Shown here: in pieces, positions 1-5,231 of the stretch
Layout: every line of letters starts with the position of its first letter
Position numbering within the stretch: position 1 is the stretch's first letter
Assembly: GCA_002479715.1 (NCBI GenBank)
Contig: DLOT01000037.1
Location: 145 to 6,104, forward strand
From: Ruminococcus sp. UBA7477
GTDB taxonomy: Bacteria; Bacillota; Clostridia; Oscillospirales; Ruminococcaceae
Reading direction: 5' to 3'
Length of the DNA: 5,960 nt
Notes under the pieces: generated by a model
The model's database searches: none
Told to the model about the DNA's origin: nothing
The model's input: only the letters and a program-made list of their open reading frames with translations
Translations under genes and position numbers: made by a program

Positions 1-2
1 AC

Positions 3-353
3 GGCTACGCGGACTGCGATATTTCTGCACGCGGCGATGAGAAAATAATTTTTGTCAGAGGCGGCGAGAGCGTTCGCGGAGAAGAGTGGATGCGCCTTAA
101 CAGCATAAGATTCAGAAGCGTCAGAGAGAGCCTTAGGGCGGAGCTTTTCGGGACGGTCGGCGAGAGTATTTCGGCATTCGATACGTCAGTGAGGGCGTTT
201 GAGGCGGCCTTGCAGATAGACGCCTCGTATTATGGCCCGAAAGTCAGGATCACCGAGCCTAAGCTAAACAGACTTTATTCGCGGCCCTGCTGCAGCGTTG
301 AGGTATCGGCCGACAGAATGTACAGTATTGATCAGGAGGGCGGCGGATCATGA
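3..353 (+). CDS. Unrecognised protein, 5'-truncated, in tail-like operon
   Basis: The frame is open from the left edge: codons from position 3 (reading GYADCDISARGDE) continue without a stop into the stretch that begins at the ATG at 90. The gene therefore very likely starts outside the window and the ATG at 90 is an internal methionine; no ribosome binding site precedes it. The visible 116 residues are charged and arginine-rich in the first half, with a probable helical stretch (about AFDTSVRAFEAALQ), and end in a Gly/Ser tail. No signal peptide, membrane segment or family motif is visible. Its TGA overlaps the next gene's start in an ATGA arrangement, so the two are probably translationally coupled. 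Membership of a phage-tail operon is inferred only from its neighbours. Confidence 0.6.
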   Translation, partial: GYADCDISARGDEKIIFVRGGESVRGEEWMRLNSIRFRSVRESLRAELFGTVGESISAFDTSVRAFEAALQIDASYYGPKVRITEPKLNRLYSRPCCSVEVSADRMYSIDQEGGGS

Positions 354-691
354 ACGGTAAAAATCTGATTGCCAAATTTAACGGAATGCCCTTCGAGGTA
401 TATGATTACAATATAGTTGATGAGAGAAAGACGGTCAATATCCCGCTGATGAGCGGAAAGATCGCTGCTGTGGATCTGGGGAAGATATCTTCCGTTATAA
501 CACTCAGGGGAAAGGTCCCGGAGACGAATATCGGCGTTATGCAGGGGACGATGCGGGGCTTTCTCGGCAAAACCGGGCTTCCGCTCAGCCTTGATTATTT
601 GTCATACAGCTCGGCGGTGCTGGAAAAATGCAGTGTGACTTCGCTATCGGACAACGGGTTTGCTTTGTTTGAGCTGGTGTTCCGCAGTTAG
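350..691 (+). CDS. Small beta-rich protein, putative tail/baseplate component
   Basis: This 113-residue protein starts at an ATG overlapping the previous stop (ATGA). AGGAGG at 334-339 lies ten bases upstream. It is mostly alternating hydrophobic and polar residues, suggesting beta strands, with two short Gly-containing turns (LMSGKIAAVDLG and LRGKVPE) and an aromatic C-terminal strand (ALFELVFRS). It has no signal peptide, membrane segment or LysM repeat. Contractile-tail clusters such as PBSX commonly place a small tail-tube-initiator or LysM-type protein just before the gpD/XkdQ hub, and this gene has that position. The name rests on position and on a fold impression, not on a recognised motif. 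Its TAG stop is embedded in the next gene's ribosome binding site. Confidence 0.6.
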   Translation: MNGKNLIAKFNGMPFEVYDYNIVDERKTVNIPLMSGKIAAVDLGKISSVITLRGKVPETNIGVMQGTMRGFLGKTGLPLSLDYLSYSSAVLEKCSVTSLSDNGFALFELVFRS

Positions 692-702
692 GAGGATCTG
701 AT

Positions 703-1638
703 ATGTCATACAGCTTGAAATTCAATCTTTCGGGGGGAACGAGCGTTTCGACCGACAGCATCGTCAGCATGAAGCTTGAAAAGGAGCGCTACACTCCGTA
801 TATCAGGCTTTCGGGAATGGCGCTTGTCAGCGAGGCGCTGTCAAAGGTCGTCAGCATATCGCTTTATAACGGGGACAACGAGCTGCATTTCGGATTTGCG
901 GATATCGTCGAATACACAGAAAGCTACGGGAAAAAGCAGGTGTTATTCTCGTCAAAAAGCTTTACCGGTGCTCTGGGGATGAATCAGCTCACCCCGGGGA
1001 TGTATTCGGGAGTGACTCTGGAAGATCTTCTGAAGTCGAGCATCGTTTTGCCGAACGTGAGCTACGAGAACGTTACAAAGACGATAAACTATGTTTATAT
1101 CAAGGACAACGACTCCATGTGGGACGCGGCGGTGGCGTTTGCGAGGAAATACAACGGCGACTATCCTTATATCAGCGGCACAAACACTGTAAGGGTGACG
1201 AGAGATACTTCAAAGAGCGAGCTTTCTCTGACATCTAAGCAGATAGTTTCGGCTTCCTTCGGGCAGGACACGACAAGAAGGCTTTCACACCTGCATATGA
1301 AGGACGTTGACGGAAACTACAACACCTACAGCCTGACTAACAGCGGAGCGGTCTCGGCGGACATCATAAGGCACAAGCATATCGGCTTCGACAGGCAATG
1401 GCTCAGCGAGCCGACAGAGGCGCTGCAAAGCCGAATGGACTTCGCCGACAGGGGACGAAGCTATATTAAAGTAAAATACATAGGCAGCAGCGGCGAGGAG
1501 CTGAGGCAGAAGGCTTCGTTTTCTGCGGGCGGATTCTCGGTCAGCTCAAAGGAGATATGCAGGATCGAGCTTTCCTTCTCCGGAGGAGTGACCTATACGA
1601 CGCTTTGGTTCTACGGCGACGCATACAGCAGCTACTAA
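703..1638 (+). CDS. Probable gpD/XkdQ-type baseplate hub protein of a contractile tail
   Basis: The 311-residue product begins seven bases after AGGAGG (690-695), which overlaps the upstream stop. The length is close to the XkdQ / late-control-D hub family (roughly 300-350 residues). The best family-like segment is around residues 131-165: a beta strand, then DNDSMWDAAVAFARKYNG, then a YISGTNTVRV strand. It resembles the helical insert of gp27/gpD-like hubs, where an aromatic-containing helix ending in an Ala-Arg-Lys turn precedes strands. The N-terminal 90 residues are beta-rich and the C-terminal 60 are Gly/Ser-rich strands. In known tails the hub joins the tube to the spike. In standard clusters more baseplate genes (spike, gpW, gpJ, gpI types) follow; here a strong terminator follows at once. 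Alternative: an unrelated beta-rich surface or assembly protein. Confidence 0.55.
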   Translation: MSYSLKFNLSGGTSVSTDSIVSMKLEKERYTPYIRLSGMALVSEALSKVVSISLYNGDNELHFGFADIVEYTESYGKKQVLFSSKSFTGALGMNQLTPGMYSGVTLEDLLKSSIVLPNVSYENVTKTINYVYIKDNDSMWDAAVAFARKYNGDYPYISGTNTVRVTRDTSKSELSLTSKQIVSASFGQDTTRRLSHLHMKDVDGNYNTYSLTNSGAVSADIIRHKHIGFDRQWLSEPTEALQSRMDFADRGRSYIKVKYIGSSGEELRQKASFSAGGFSVSSKEICRIELSFSGGVTYTTLWFYGDAYSSY

Positions 1639-1642
1639 CAGT

Positions 1643-1685
1643 ACAGGGTATCGCGGGGGCTTCCTGCGATGCCCTGTCTTTTTTT
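1643..1685 (+). terminator. Strong intrinsic terminator closing the tail-like operon
   Basis: Arms 1643-1654 (ACAGGGTATCGC) and 1666-1677 (GCGATGCCCTGT) pair over 12 positions with a single T-G wobble. The stem can extend by three more pairs (1655-1657 with 1663-1665). A T-rich tract, CTTTTTTT at 1678-1685, follows directly. It starts four bases after the hub stop codon. Confidence 0.9.
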
Positions 1686-1736
1686 ACAAAATGTATTGAT
1701 CGTATTTGTGTGAAATGCTGAAAGTTGGTCTTTGCC

Positions 1737-1765
1737 TTGACAAACGGCATGAAATGTAATAATAT
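1737..1765 (+). promoter_or_regulatory. Sigma-A-type promoter for the CobU-like gene
   Basis: A perfect TTGACA lies at 1737-1742. Two -10 candidates overlap: AATAAT at 1758-1763 (15-base spacer, with an extended TG at 1755-1756) and TAATAT at 1760-1765 (17-base spacer). The predicted transcript starts near 1770, giving a leader of about 55 bases. The element lies just downstream of the preceding terminator, so the CobU-like gene is probably transcribed independently of the tail genes. Confidence 0.7.
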
Positions 1766-1814
1766 TTAATTAGATGTATGCGGCTGCGGGGCAAGGCTTT
1801 AGCTCTGTGCCGAA

Positions 1815-1821
1815 AAGGAGG
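1815..1821 (+). promoter_or_regulatory. Ribosome binding site deciding the CobU-like start
   Basis: AAGGAGG lies six bases before the ATG at 1828. The upstream in-frame ATG at 1774 has no such site and falls at the predicted transcription start, so the 18 residues between the two codons are probably not translated. Confidence 0.85.
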
Positions 1822-1827
1822 AGTCGT

Positions 1828-2370
1828 ATGTCAACAATAACTCTTGTAACAGGCGGCGCAGCCAGCGGAAAAACGCGCTGGGCGATCAATTATTTTTCAA
1901 CCTGTGATAATGTTCTGTATATCCATACCGATAAAAAGCTCTCGGAGGATATCAGGCGCAGAATCGAATTCAATAACAGCAAAAACGACGTAATGTGGGA
2001 GATCATAGACGATGTGAGCGATCCCTGCGAGCTTATCAAGGATCACAAGTTTTTTATCTTCGACGGTCTTGCGACCTATACTCAGCGGATCATCGACAAA
2101 GAGACCGACGACACAACTACTATAACCTATGAGCAGAAGAAAAAGATCGAGGCAAGGATAATCAGCGATGTGCAGAGCATGATGCAGCAGGTCGAGAAGC
2201 TTCACGGGGATATGGTCATAGTAACCGTTGAAACCGGCTTTTCGGTCGTTCCTGAGGATCCGCGGCTGGCTTTCTTCCGCGAGGTAGTGGGAGTGGTCAA
2301 TCAGAGAATAGCCAATATCGCTCAGGAGGTCTTTCTTTCGGCAAGCGGCATCCAGTTCAGGATCAAGTAG
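1828..2370 (+). CDS. cobU: CobU-like P-loop protein (adenosylcobinamide kinase/guanylyltransferase family), catalytic His missing
   Basis: CobU phosphorylates adenosylcobinamide and then adds GMP to the phosphate, a late cobalamin assembly or salvage step in the cytosol. This 180-residue product matches CobU in length (about 180) and motif order: P-loop VTGGAASGKT at residues 7-16, the VLYI strand at 29-32, an RI-x10-W block at 45-57, a Walker B-like FFIFDGLAT at 75-83, VTVETGFSVVP at 132-142, FFREVVGVVNQRIA at 149-162 and the terminal SGIQFRIK. In Salmonella CobU the block at 45-57 carries His46, which becomes guanylylated. Here it reads RIEFNNSKNDVMW, with Phe and Asn where the two histidines stand. 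The P-loop supports nucleotide binding, but guanylyltransferase activity is doubtful. No other cobalamin gene is in the window. It may be a kinase-only enzyme or a repurposed P-loop protein. Confidence 0.82.
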   Translation: MSTITLVTGGAASGKTRWAINYFSTCDNVLYIHTDKKLSEDIRRRIEFNNSKNDVMWEIIDDVSDPCELIKDHKFFIFDGLATYTQRIIDKETDDTTTITYEQKKKIEARIISDVQSMMQQVEKLHGDMVIVTVETGFSVVPEDPRLAFFREVVGVVNQRIANIAQEVFLSASGIQFRIK

Positions 2371-2387
2371 CGGGGAAGCCGGGATAT

Positions 2388-2447
2388 ACATTAAACGCCA
2401 AATCAATTTGCCGTTTAATGTGACTGCATTTCAGTCTGTACGACAGA
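2388..2447 (+). promoter_or_regulatory. Tandem hairpins in the cobU-like/pilT intergenic leader
   Basis: A ten-pair stem joins 2388-2397 (ACATTAAACG) to 2412-2421 (CGTTTAATGT). After one C-C mismatch, four more pairs (2399-2402 with 2407-2410) close on a TCAA loop. Directly after it, GACTG (2422-2426) pairs with CAGTC (2432-2436), and TCTGT (2435-2439) pairs with ACAGA (2443-2447). The last two share bases 2435-2436 and cannot both form completely. No T-tract follows the large stem, so it is a poor intrinsic terminator; an RNA-stability, processing or attenuation role is possible. A TATTAT at 2457-2462 resembles a -10 box but has no convincing -35, so whether the hairpins are in the pilT transcript is open. 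Confidence 0.5.
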
Positions 2448-2479
2448 AGCACAAATTATTATAGAAATGAGGATTTTAT

Positions 2480-3562
2480 ATGTCATTTACTGCAGAAGAT
2501 CTGATTTTGTTTGCAAGGGAGCAGAAAGCTTCTGATATTCACCTGACAGTCGGTGCGCCTACCGTTTTCAGAATAAACGGCAAGCTCGAAAGGCTGGAGG
2601 ATATAGAGGACGAAATGGTAAGCCGCACTATCCTTTCTATGCTTTCGGCGGATCAGGAAAAGCGTCTGAGAGCCGGAGAGGATCTGGACTTTTCGTATGA
2701 GACCTCGGACGGCTCAAGACAGAGAGTCAATGTTTTCCGCCAGAGCGGAAAGATCGCGGCAAGCATCCGTTTGCTTAACTCAAAGGTGCCGTCCTTCGGC
2801 GAACTGGGACTTCCCACAAAGCTGATGTCCGATCTTTGTACTCTTCAGAAGGGACTCATTCTTGTAACGGGAGCTACCGGAAGCGGTAAATCGACCACTA
2901 TGGCGGCAATGGTCAATCACATCAACAAGACAAGACCTGTCCACATTCTGACCATTGAGGACCCTATCGAATACAAGTATGCTTCGGGTATGGCAACTAT
3001 TCACCAGCGTGAGATCGGCGAGGACGTCAAGACCTTTGACGGTGCACTGAAGAGCGCTTTGCGTGAGGACCCTGATGTTATCCTCGTCGGAGAGATGCGT
3101 GACTATGAGACTATCTCGCTGGCTATAACCGCAGCCGAAACGGGTCACCTTGTTCTCGCTTCGCTTCATACCACAAACGCTCCGCAGACCATTGACCGTA
3201 TCATAGACGTTTTCCCGACCAATTCTCAGGGTCAGGTCCGCTCACAGCTGTCAATGCTGCTTAAAGCGGTCATCTCGCAGATACTCGTTCCCACCCGCGA
3301 CGGAAAGGGACGTGTTGCGGCTCTTGAGATCCTGCTCGGAACCGACGCGGTCGCTAATATGATAAGAACAGAGAAGGGTCACCAGATCCCGTCGCTTATG
3401 TCGAACTCCAAGTCGGGAATGTGCCTGATGAACGACAGCCTGAAGCGTCTGTTCCAGACGGGCAAGATATCGCGTGCCGACGCTCTGGAGTATTCGCCCA
3501 ACAGACCAAACCTTGAAGAAATGATAGGCGGCGTTGCTGCGGCAAACGGTATGGACATTTAG
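2480..3562 (+). CDS. pilT: Type IV pilus retraction ATPase PilT
   Basis: PilT is the cytosolic hexameric ATPase that disassembles type IV pili and so powers twitching. The 360-residue protein has the whole family signature: an N-terminal PAS-like domain opening with ASDIHLTVG (residues 17-25) and RINGKLERL (31-39), Walker A GATGSGKST (131-139), the Asp box TIEDPIEY (158-165), Walker B DVILVGEMRD (199-208), and the His box GHLVLASLHTTNAP (222-235). The C-terminal segment ANMIRTEKGHQI (292-303), followed by SGMCLMNDSL, corresponds to the conserved AIRNLIRE region of retraction ATPases and favours PilT over PilB. Length is typical (about 345-370). GAGG lies seven bases before the ATG. No other pilus gene is in the window; a bidirectional terminator follows. 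Confidence 0.95.
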   Translation: MSFTAEDLILFAREQKASDIHLTVGAPTVFRINGKLERLEDIEDEMVSRTILSMLSADQEKRLRAGEDLDFSYETSDGSRQRVNVFRQSGKIAASIRLLNSKVPSFGELGLPTKLMSDLCTLQKGLILVTGATGSGKSTTMAAMVNHINKTRPVHILTIEDPIEYKYASGMATIHQREIGEDVKTFDGALKSALREDPDVILVGEMRDYETISLAITAAETGHLVLASLHTTNAPQTIDRIIDVFPTNSQGQVRSQLSMLLKAVISQILVPTRDGKGRVAALEILLGTDAVANMIRTEKGHQIPSLMSNSKSGMCLMNDSLKRLFQTGKISRADALEYSPNRPNLEEMIGGVAAANGMDI

Positions 3563-3588
3563 TTTTAGTTAATTTCAAAAGGAATTAC

Positions 3589-3631
3589 AAAAAGCAAGAT
3601 GCAATGCAAAATGCACGCGTCTTGCTTTTTT
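3589..3631. terminator. Bidirectional terminator between convergent pilT and spoIIQ-like genes
   Basis: AAAAAGCAAGA (3589-3599) pairs perfectly with TCTTGCTTTTT (3620-3630). The stem extends inward by three pairs, and an inner TGCA/TGCA pairing (3605-3608 with 3612-3615) is possible. The outer A and T runs supply a U-tract in either direction, so the same element can end the pilT transcript and the minus-strand transcript that stops at 3662. Confidence 0.9.
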
Positions 3632-3661
3632 GGCTTTGTTCTCTTAATAAGGATAGTCTTT

Positions 3662-4336
3662 TTACTTGTGGGCGGTGGGGTCGATGAATGACACGGGGTC
3701 GATCCATTCGCCGTTGCGTTTAAGAGCAAAATGGATATGAGGCGGAAGAGCGATCTCGGCGGAGGCGGTGTTGCCCGCGACGCCGATAATGTCGCCGGAA
3801 TCTACCTTGTCGCCCTTGGTCACGGCAAGCTGATTGCTGAGTCCGTAATAATAGCTGACGACAGAGTTCTGATGGTCGATCGAAACACAGTAGCCCCAGA
3901 GCGGGTCATCCCATGCATCGAGAACAACTCCGCCGGTCATCGCAACAACGTCTGTCCCCTCTTTGGCGGTGATGTCGATGCCGTTATGTGTTTCCCATAC
4001 GCCGAGAGTTTCGTTTTTGACAAGCTCACCGTCGCTGAATGAATTGATGATCTCACCCTCAACAGGGAAAACCCGAGGCTGAATCTGAGTGATTGCTTCA
4101 AGCTCACTTGTCAGGCTGCTGTCTTTCAGTACACTGTTGTTTGTGACGTTCGCGGGAGTTTCGCCCAATGAGCTGCCGTTGAGCCCGATGCTGCTGTTAA
4201 GGCTGTCAACTGTTTTGTTGTAGGCGTAGATGCCAACTCCTCCGACAGCCGCGATACAGGCTGCCAGCGCCAGAAAAGCTCCCTTGCCCTTTAGCAATGA
4301 CGCACCCTTGAGTAAAACGGTTTTAAATCCTGCCAT
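3662..4336 (-). CDS. spoIIQ: SpoIIQ-type membrane-anchored M23/LytM peptidase
   Basis: SpoIIQ is a forespore membrane protein that, with mother-cell SpoIIIAH, forms the channel spanning the two sporulation membranes. This 224-residue product has one N-terminal membrane segment (about residues 20-39, GAFLALAACIAAVGGVGIYA), an Asn/Ser-rich linker to about 90 and a LytM domain from about 90 to 217. The domain shows LGVWETHNGID, DDPLWGYCVSIDH, a YYYGLS loop and PPHIHFALK. The W-x-T-H-N-G-x-D and D-P-L-W-G-Y forms point to SpoIIQ rather than a general M23 endopeptidase. Zinc ligands H117, D121 and H202 are all present. B. subtilis SpoIIQ lacks a full set, while clostridial SpoIIQ keeps it. I chose the ATG at 4336, eleven bases after AAAGGA; a GTG at 4345 in the same frame lies only two bases from that site. 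Alternative: a vegetative M23 wall hydrolase. Confidence 0.85.
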   Translation of the reverse strand: MAGFKTVLLKGASLLKGKGAFLALAACIAAVGGVGIYAYNKTVDSLNSSIGLNGSSLGETPANVTNNSVLKDSSLTSELEAITQIQPRVFPVEGEIINSFSDGELVKNETLGVWETHNGIDITAKEGTDVVAMTGGVVLDAWDDPLWGYCVSIDHQNSVVSYYYGLSNQLAVTKGDKVDSGDIIGVAGNTASAEIALPPHIHFALKRNGEWIDPVSFIDPTAHK

Positions 4337-4406
4337 ATTGTTCACGATCCTTTCTTAGAAGCAATGATTTGTGCTTTCGCTGATTATGATTGCCGCTTTT
4401 TTCTTG

Positions 4407-4415
4407 TTTATACCA
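4407..4415 (-). promoter_or_regulatory. Candidate promoter for the spoIIQ-like gene
   Basis: Read on the minus strand, this is TGGTATAAA, an extended -10 (TGn plus TATAAA) without a good -35. The same bases contain GTATA (4413 to 4409), which fits a sigma-F/sigma-G -35. It is followed 14 bases later by GGCAATCATAAT (from 4394), a partial match to forespore -10 boxes. The spacing is slightly short, so sigma-A and forespore sigma use cannot be separated by eye. Confidence 0.35.
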
Positions 4416-4431
4416 AAATTTCATGCTCAAA

Positions 4432-4447
4432 CGGGAAAATTTTTCCG
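4432..4447. repeat. 16-base near-palindrome between divergent promoters
   Basis: CGGGAAAATTTTTCCG reads as an inverted repeat with one G-T exception at the fourth pair. It lies between the candidate minus-strand promoter and the strong plus-strand promoter, a position suited to an operator. No regulator is known for it, and an A/T-core palindrome of this size can occur by chance. Confidence 0.35.
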
Positions 4448-4503
4448 AGAGCGTCGGCGGAGTATGATAAATCTTATAAAACCTTTAAAATTTTAATAAT
4501 CCC

Positions 4504-4532
4504 TTGACAAACTAAAACCGAGATATTATAAT
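4504..4532 (+). promoter_or_regulatory. Perfect-consensus sigma-A promoter for the SH3b protein
   Basis: TTGACA at 4504-4509 and TATAAT at 4527-4532 are separated by exactly 17 bases. Transcription should begin near 4539, leaving a leader of about 50 bases with AAAGGA at 4577-4582, eight bases before the ATG. Such a promoter predicts strong housekeeping expression in vegetative cells. Confidence 0.92.
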
Positions 4533-4590
4533 GAATAAAGATATAGAATTTGTGTAGAATGACCCAGAAAAGAACGAAAGGAATCATAAT

Positions 4591-5112
4591 ATGGCGAAGG
4601 TTAATCAGAATAAATTGATAGGCGCGCTGGTCGTTGCCGTCATAACACTGGTGGTTGTCATAGTTATCGTGTTGATAGCAAAATCAATGTTCCCGGCGAA
4701 CAGCAGCAAGTCTTCGAGTACGCTTCTCGGAACGGACACAAATAAGGTTTACACTCCGTCGACTACGCCGACGATTACAACTGCGCCTCCCGACGATAGT
4801 AAGGTGACGCCTCCCGAAACAACGACCCCGGAGGTCACGGATGCGCCGGTAGTTCCGCCTGTTTCCGGAACGACTTCGGATACATCGGGTGAAACGGGAA
4901 ACACTATATATCTCAACACTTCGGTTTATCTGCGAGGCTCGGCAAGCTGGCAGGCTGAAAAGGGCATCGTAGTAAACAAGGGAAGCGCGGCAAAGGTCAT
5001 CAGGGTTGAGGGCGATTGGTACGTTTTAGAGTATAACGGCAATCAGGGATATGTGTTCAAGGACTACATATCCGATACTCCGACAGTCGTTACGACAACG
5101 CCCGCAGCCTAG
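4591..5112 (+). CDS. Membrane-anchored SH3b-domain protein
   Basis: This is a 173-residue protein with three visible parts. Residues 9-30 form a very hydrophobic Val/Ile/Leu membrane segment after a short basic N-terminus, so it is probably an uncleaved anchor with the rest outside. Residues 34-104 are a Ser/Thr/Pro linker of low complexity, of the kind that spans the cell wall. Residues 106-161 form a bacterial SH3-like domain: VYLRGSAS at 112-119, a GIVVNKGSAAKVIRVEGDW stretch, and the terminal NGNQGYVFKDYIS. SH3b domains commonly bind peptidoglycan peptides or cross-bridges; no catalytic domain is present, so a scaffold or wall-sensing role is inference. The tail returns to Thr/Pro. It is transcribed divergently from the spoIIQ-like gene and ends at its own hairpin terminator. 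Confidence 0.88.
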   Translation: MAKVNQNKLIGALVVAVITLVVVIVIVLIAKSMFPANSSKSSSTLLGTDTNKVYTPSTTPTITTAPPDDSKVTPPETTTPEVTDAPVVPPVSGTTSDTSGETGNTIYLNTSVYLRGSASWQAEKGIVVNKGSAAKVIRVEGDWYVLEYNGNQGYVFKDYISDTPTVVTTTPAA

Positions 5113-5134
5113 AGGCAGATCAGGGAATAAAAGC

Positions 5135-5168
5135 TAAGCCCCTTTCTTTTCGCTGAGAAAGGGGCTTA
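5135..5168 (+). terminator. Hairpin terminator after the SH3b gene
   Basis: TAAGCCCCTTTCT (5135-5147) pairs perfectly with AGAAAGGGGCTTA (5156-5168): 13 pairs around an eight-base loop. The downstream tract (TGTTTACA) is T-poor, so read-through into the next gene is possible, but the stem is very stable. Confidence 0.82.
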
Positions 5169-5177
5169 TGTTTACAC

Positions 5178-5207
5178 ATGACAGGGACTTTCGGAATAGT
5201 ATATACA
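5178..5207 (+). promoter_or_regulatory. Candidate promoter for the M15 peptidase-maf operon
   Basis: ATGACA (5178-5183, five of six bases of TTGACA) is followed by TATATA at 5200-5205 (16-base spacer) or TATACA at 5202-5207 (18-base spacer). It lies just after the upstream terminator. A start near 5212 fits translation from the TTG at 5232 and would leave the ATG at 5178 outside the transcript. Confidence 0.45.
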
Positions 5208-5218
5208 AATACTGCTTC

Positions 5219-5223
5219 GGGAG
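5219..5223 (+). promoter_or_regulatory. Ribosome binding site supporting the TTG start at 5232
   Basis: GGGAG lies eight bases before TTG 5232, a good Shine-Dalgarno distance. The alternative ATG at 5178 has only AAAGGGG (5158-5164), which is 13 bases away and locked inside the terminator stem. Confidence 0.55.
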
Positions 5224-5231
5224 TGATCGAT

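Noticed and set aside
1690..1827. Cobalamin riboswitch before the CobU-like gene
   Set aside because: The leader after the predicted transcript start is only about 55 bases, far shorter than a cobalamin riboswitch, and no B12-box (GCCACTG type) is present.
1774..1827. N-terminal extension of the CobU-like protein from the ATG at 1774
   Set aside because: There is no ribosome binding site at 1774, it falls at the predicted transcription start, and the CobU family begins directly with the strand and P-loop found after the ATG at 1828.
1897..2406. Minus-strand open frame opposite the CobU-like gene
   Set aside because: It has no family motif and is fully overlapped by a gene with clear CobU motifs, promoter and ribosome binding site.
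2371..2479. Cyclic di-GMP riboswitch before pilT
   Set aside because: Such switches often precede clostridial pilus genes, but neither the conserved GEMM core nor its three-way junction layout is visible; the hairpins are simple and consecutive.
2780..3169. Minus-strand open frame inside pilT
   Set aside because: It lies over the Walker A and Walker B coding region of pilT, shows no motif of its own, and is a shadow frame.
3731..4042. Plus-strand open frame opposite the LytM domain
   Set aside because: It is antisense to the conserved peptidase motifs, lacks a ribosome binding site and has no recognisable protein features.
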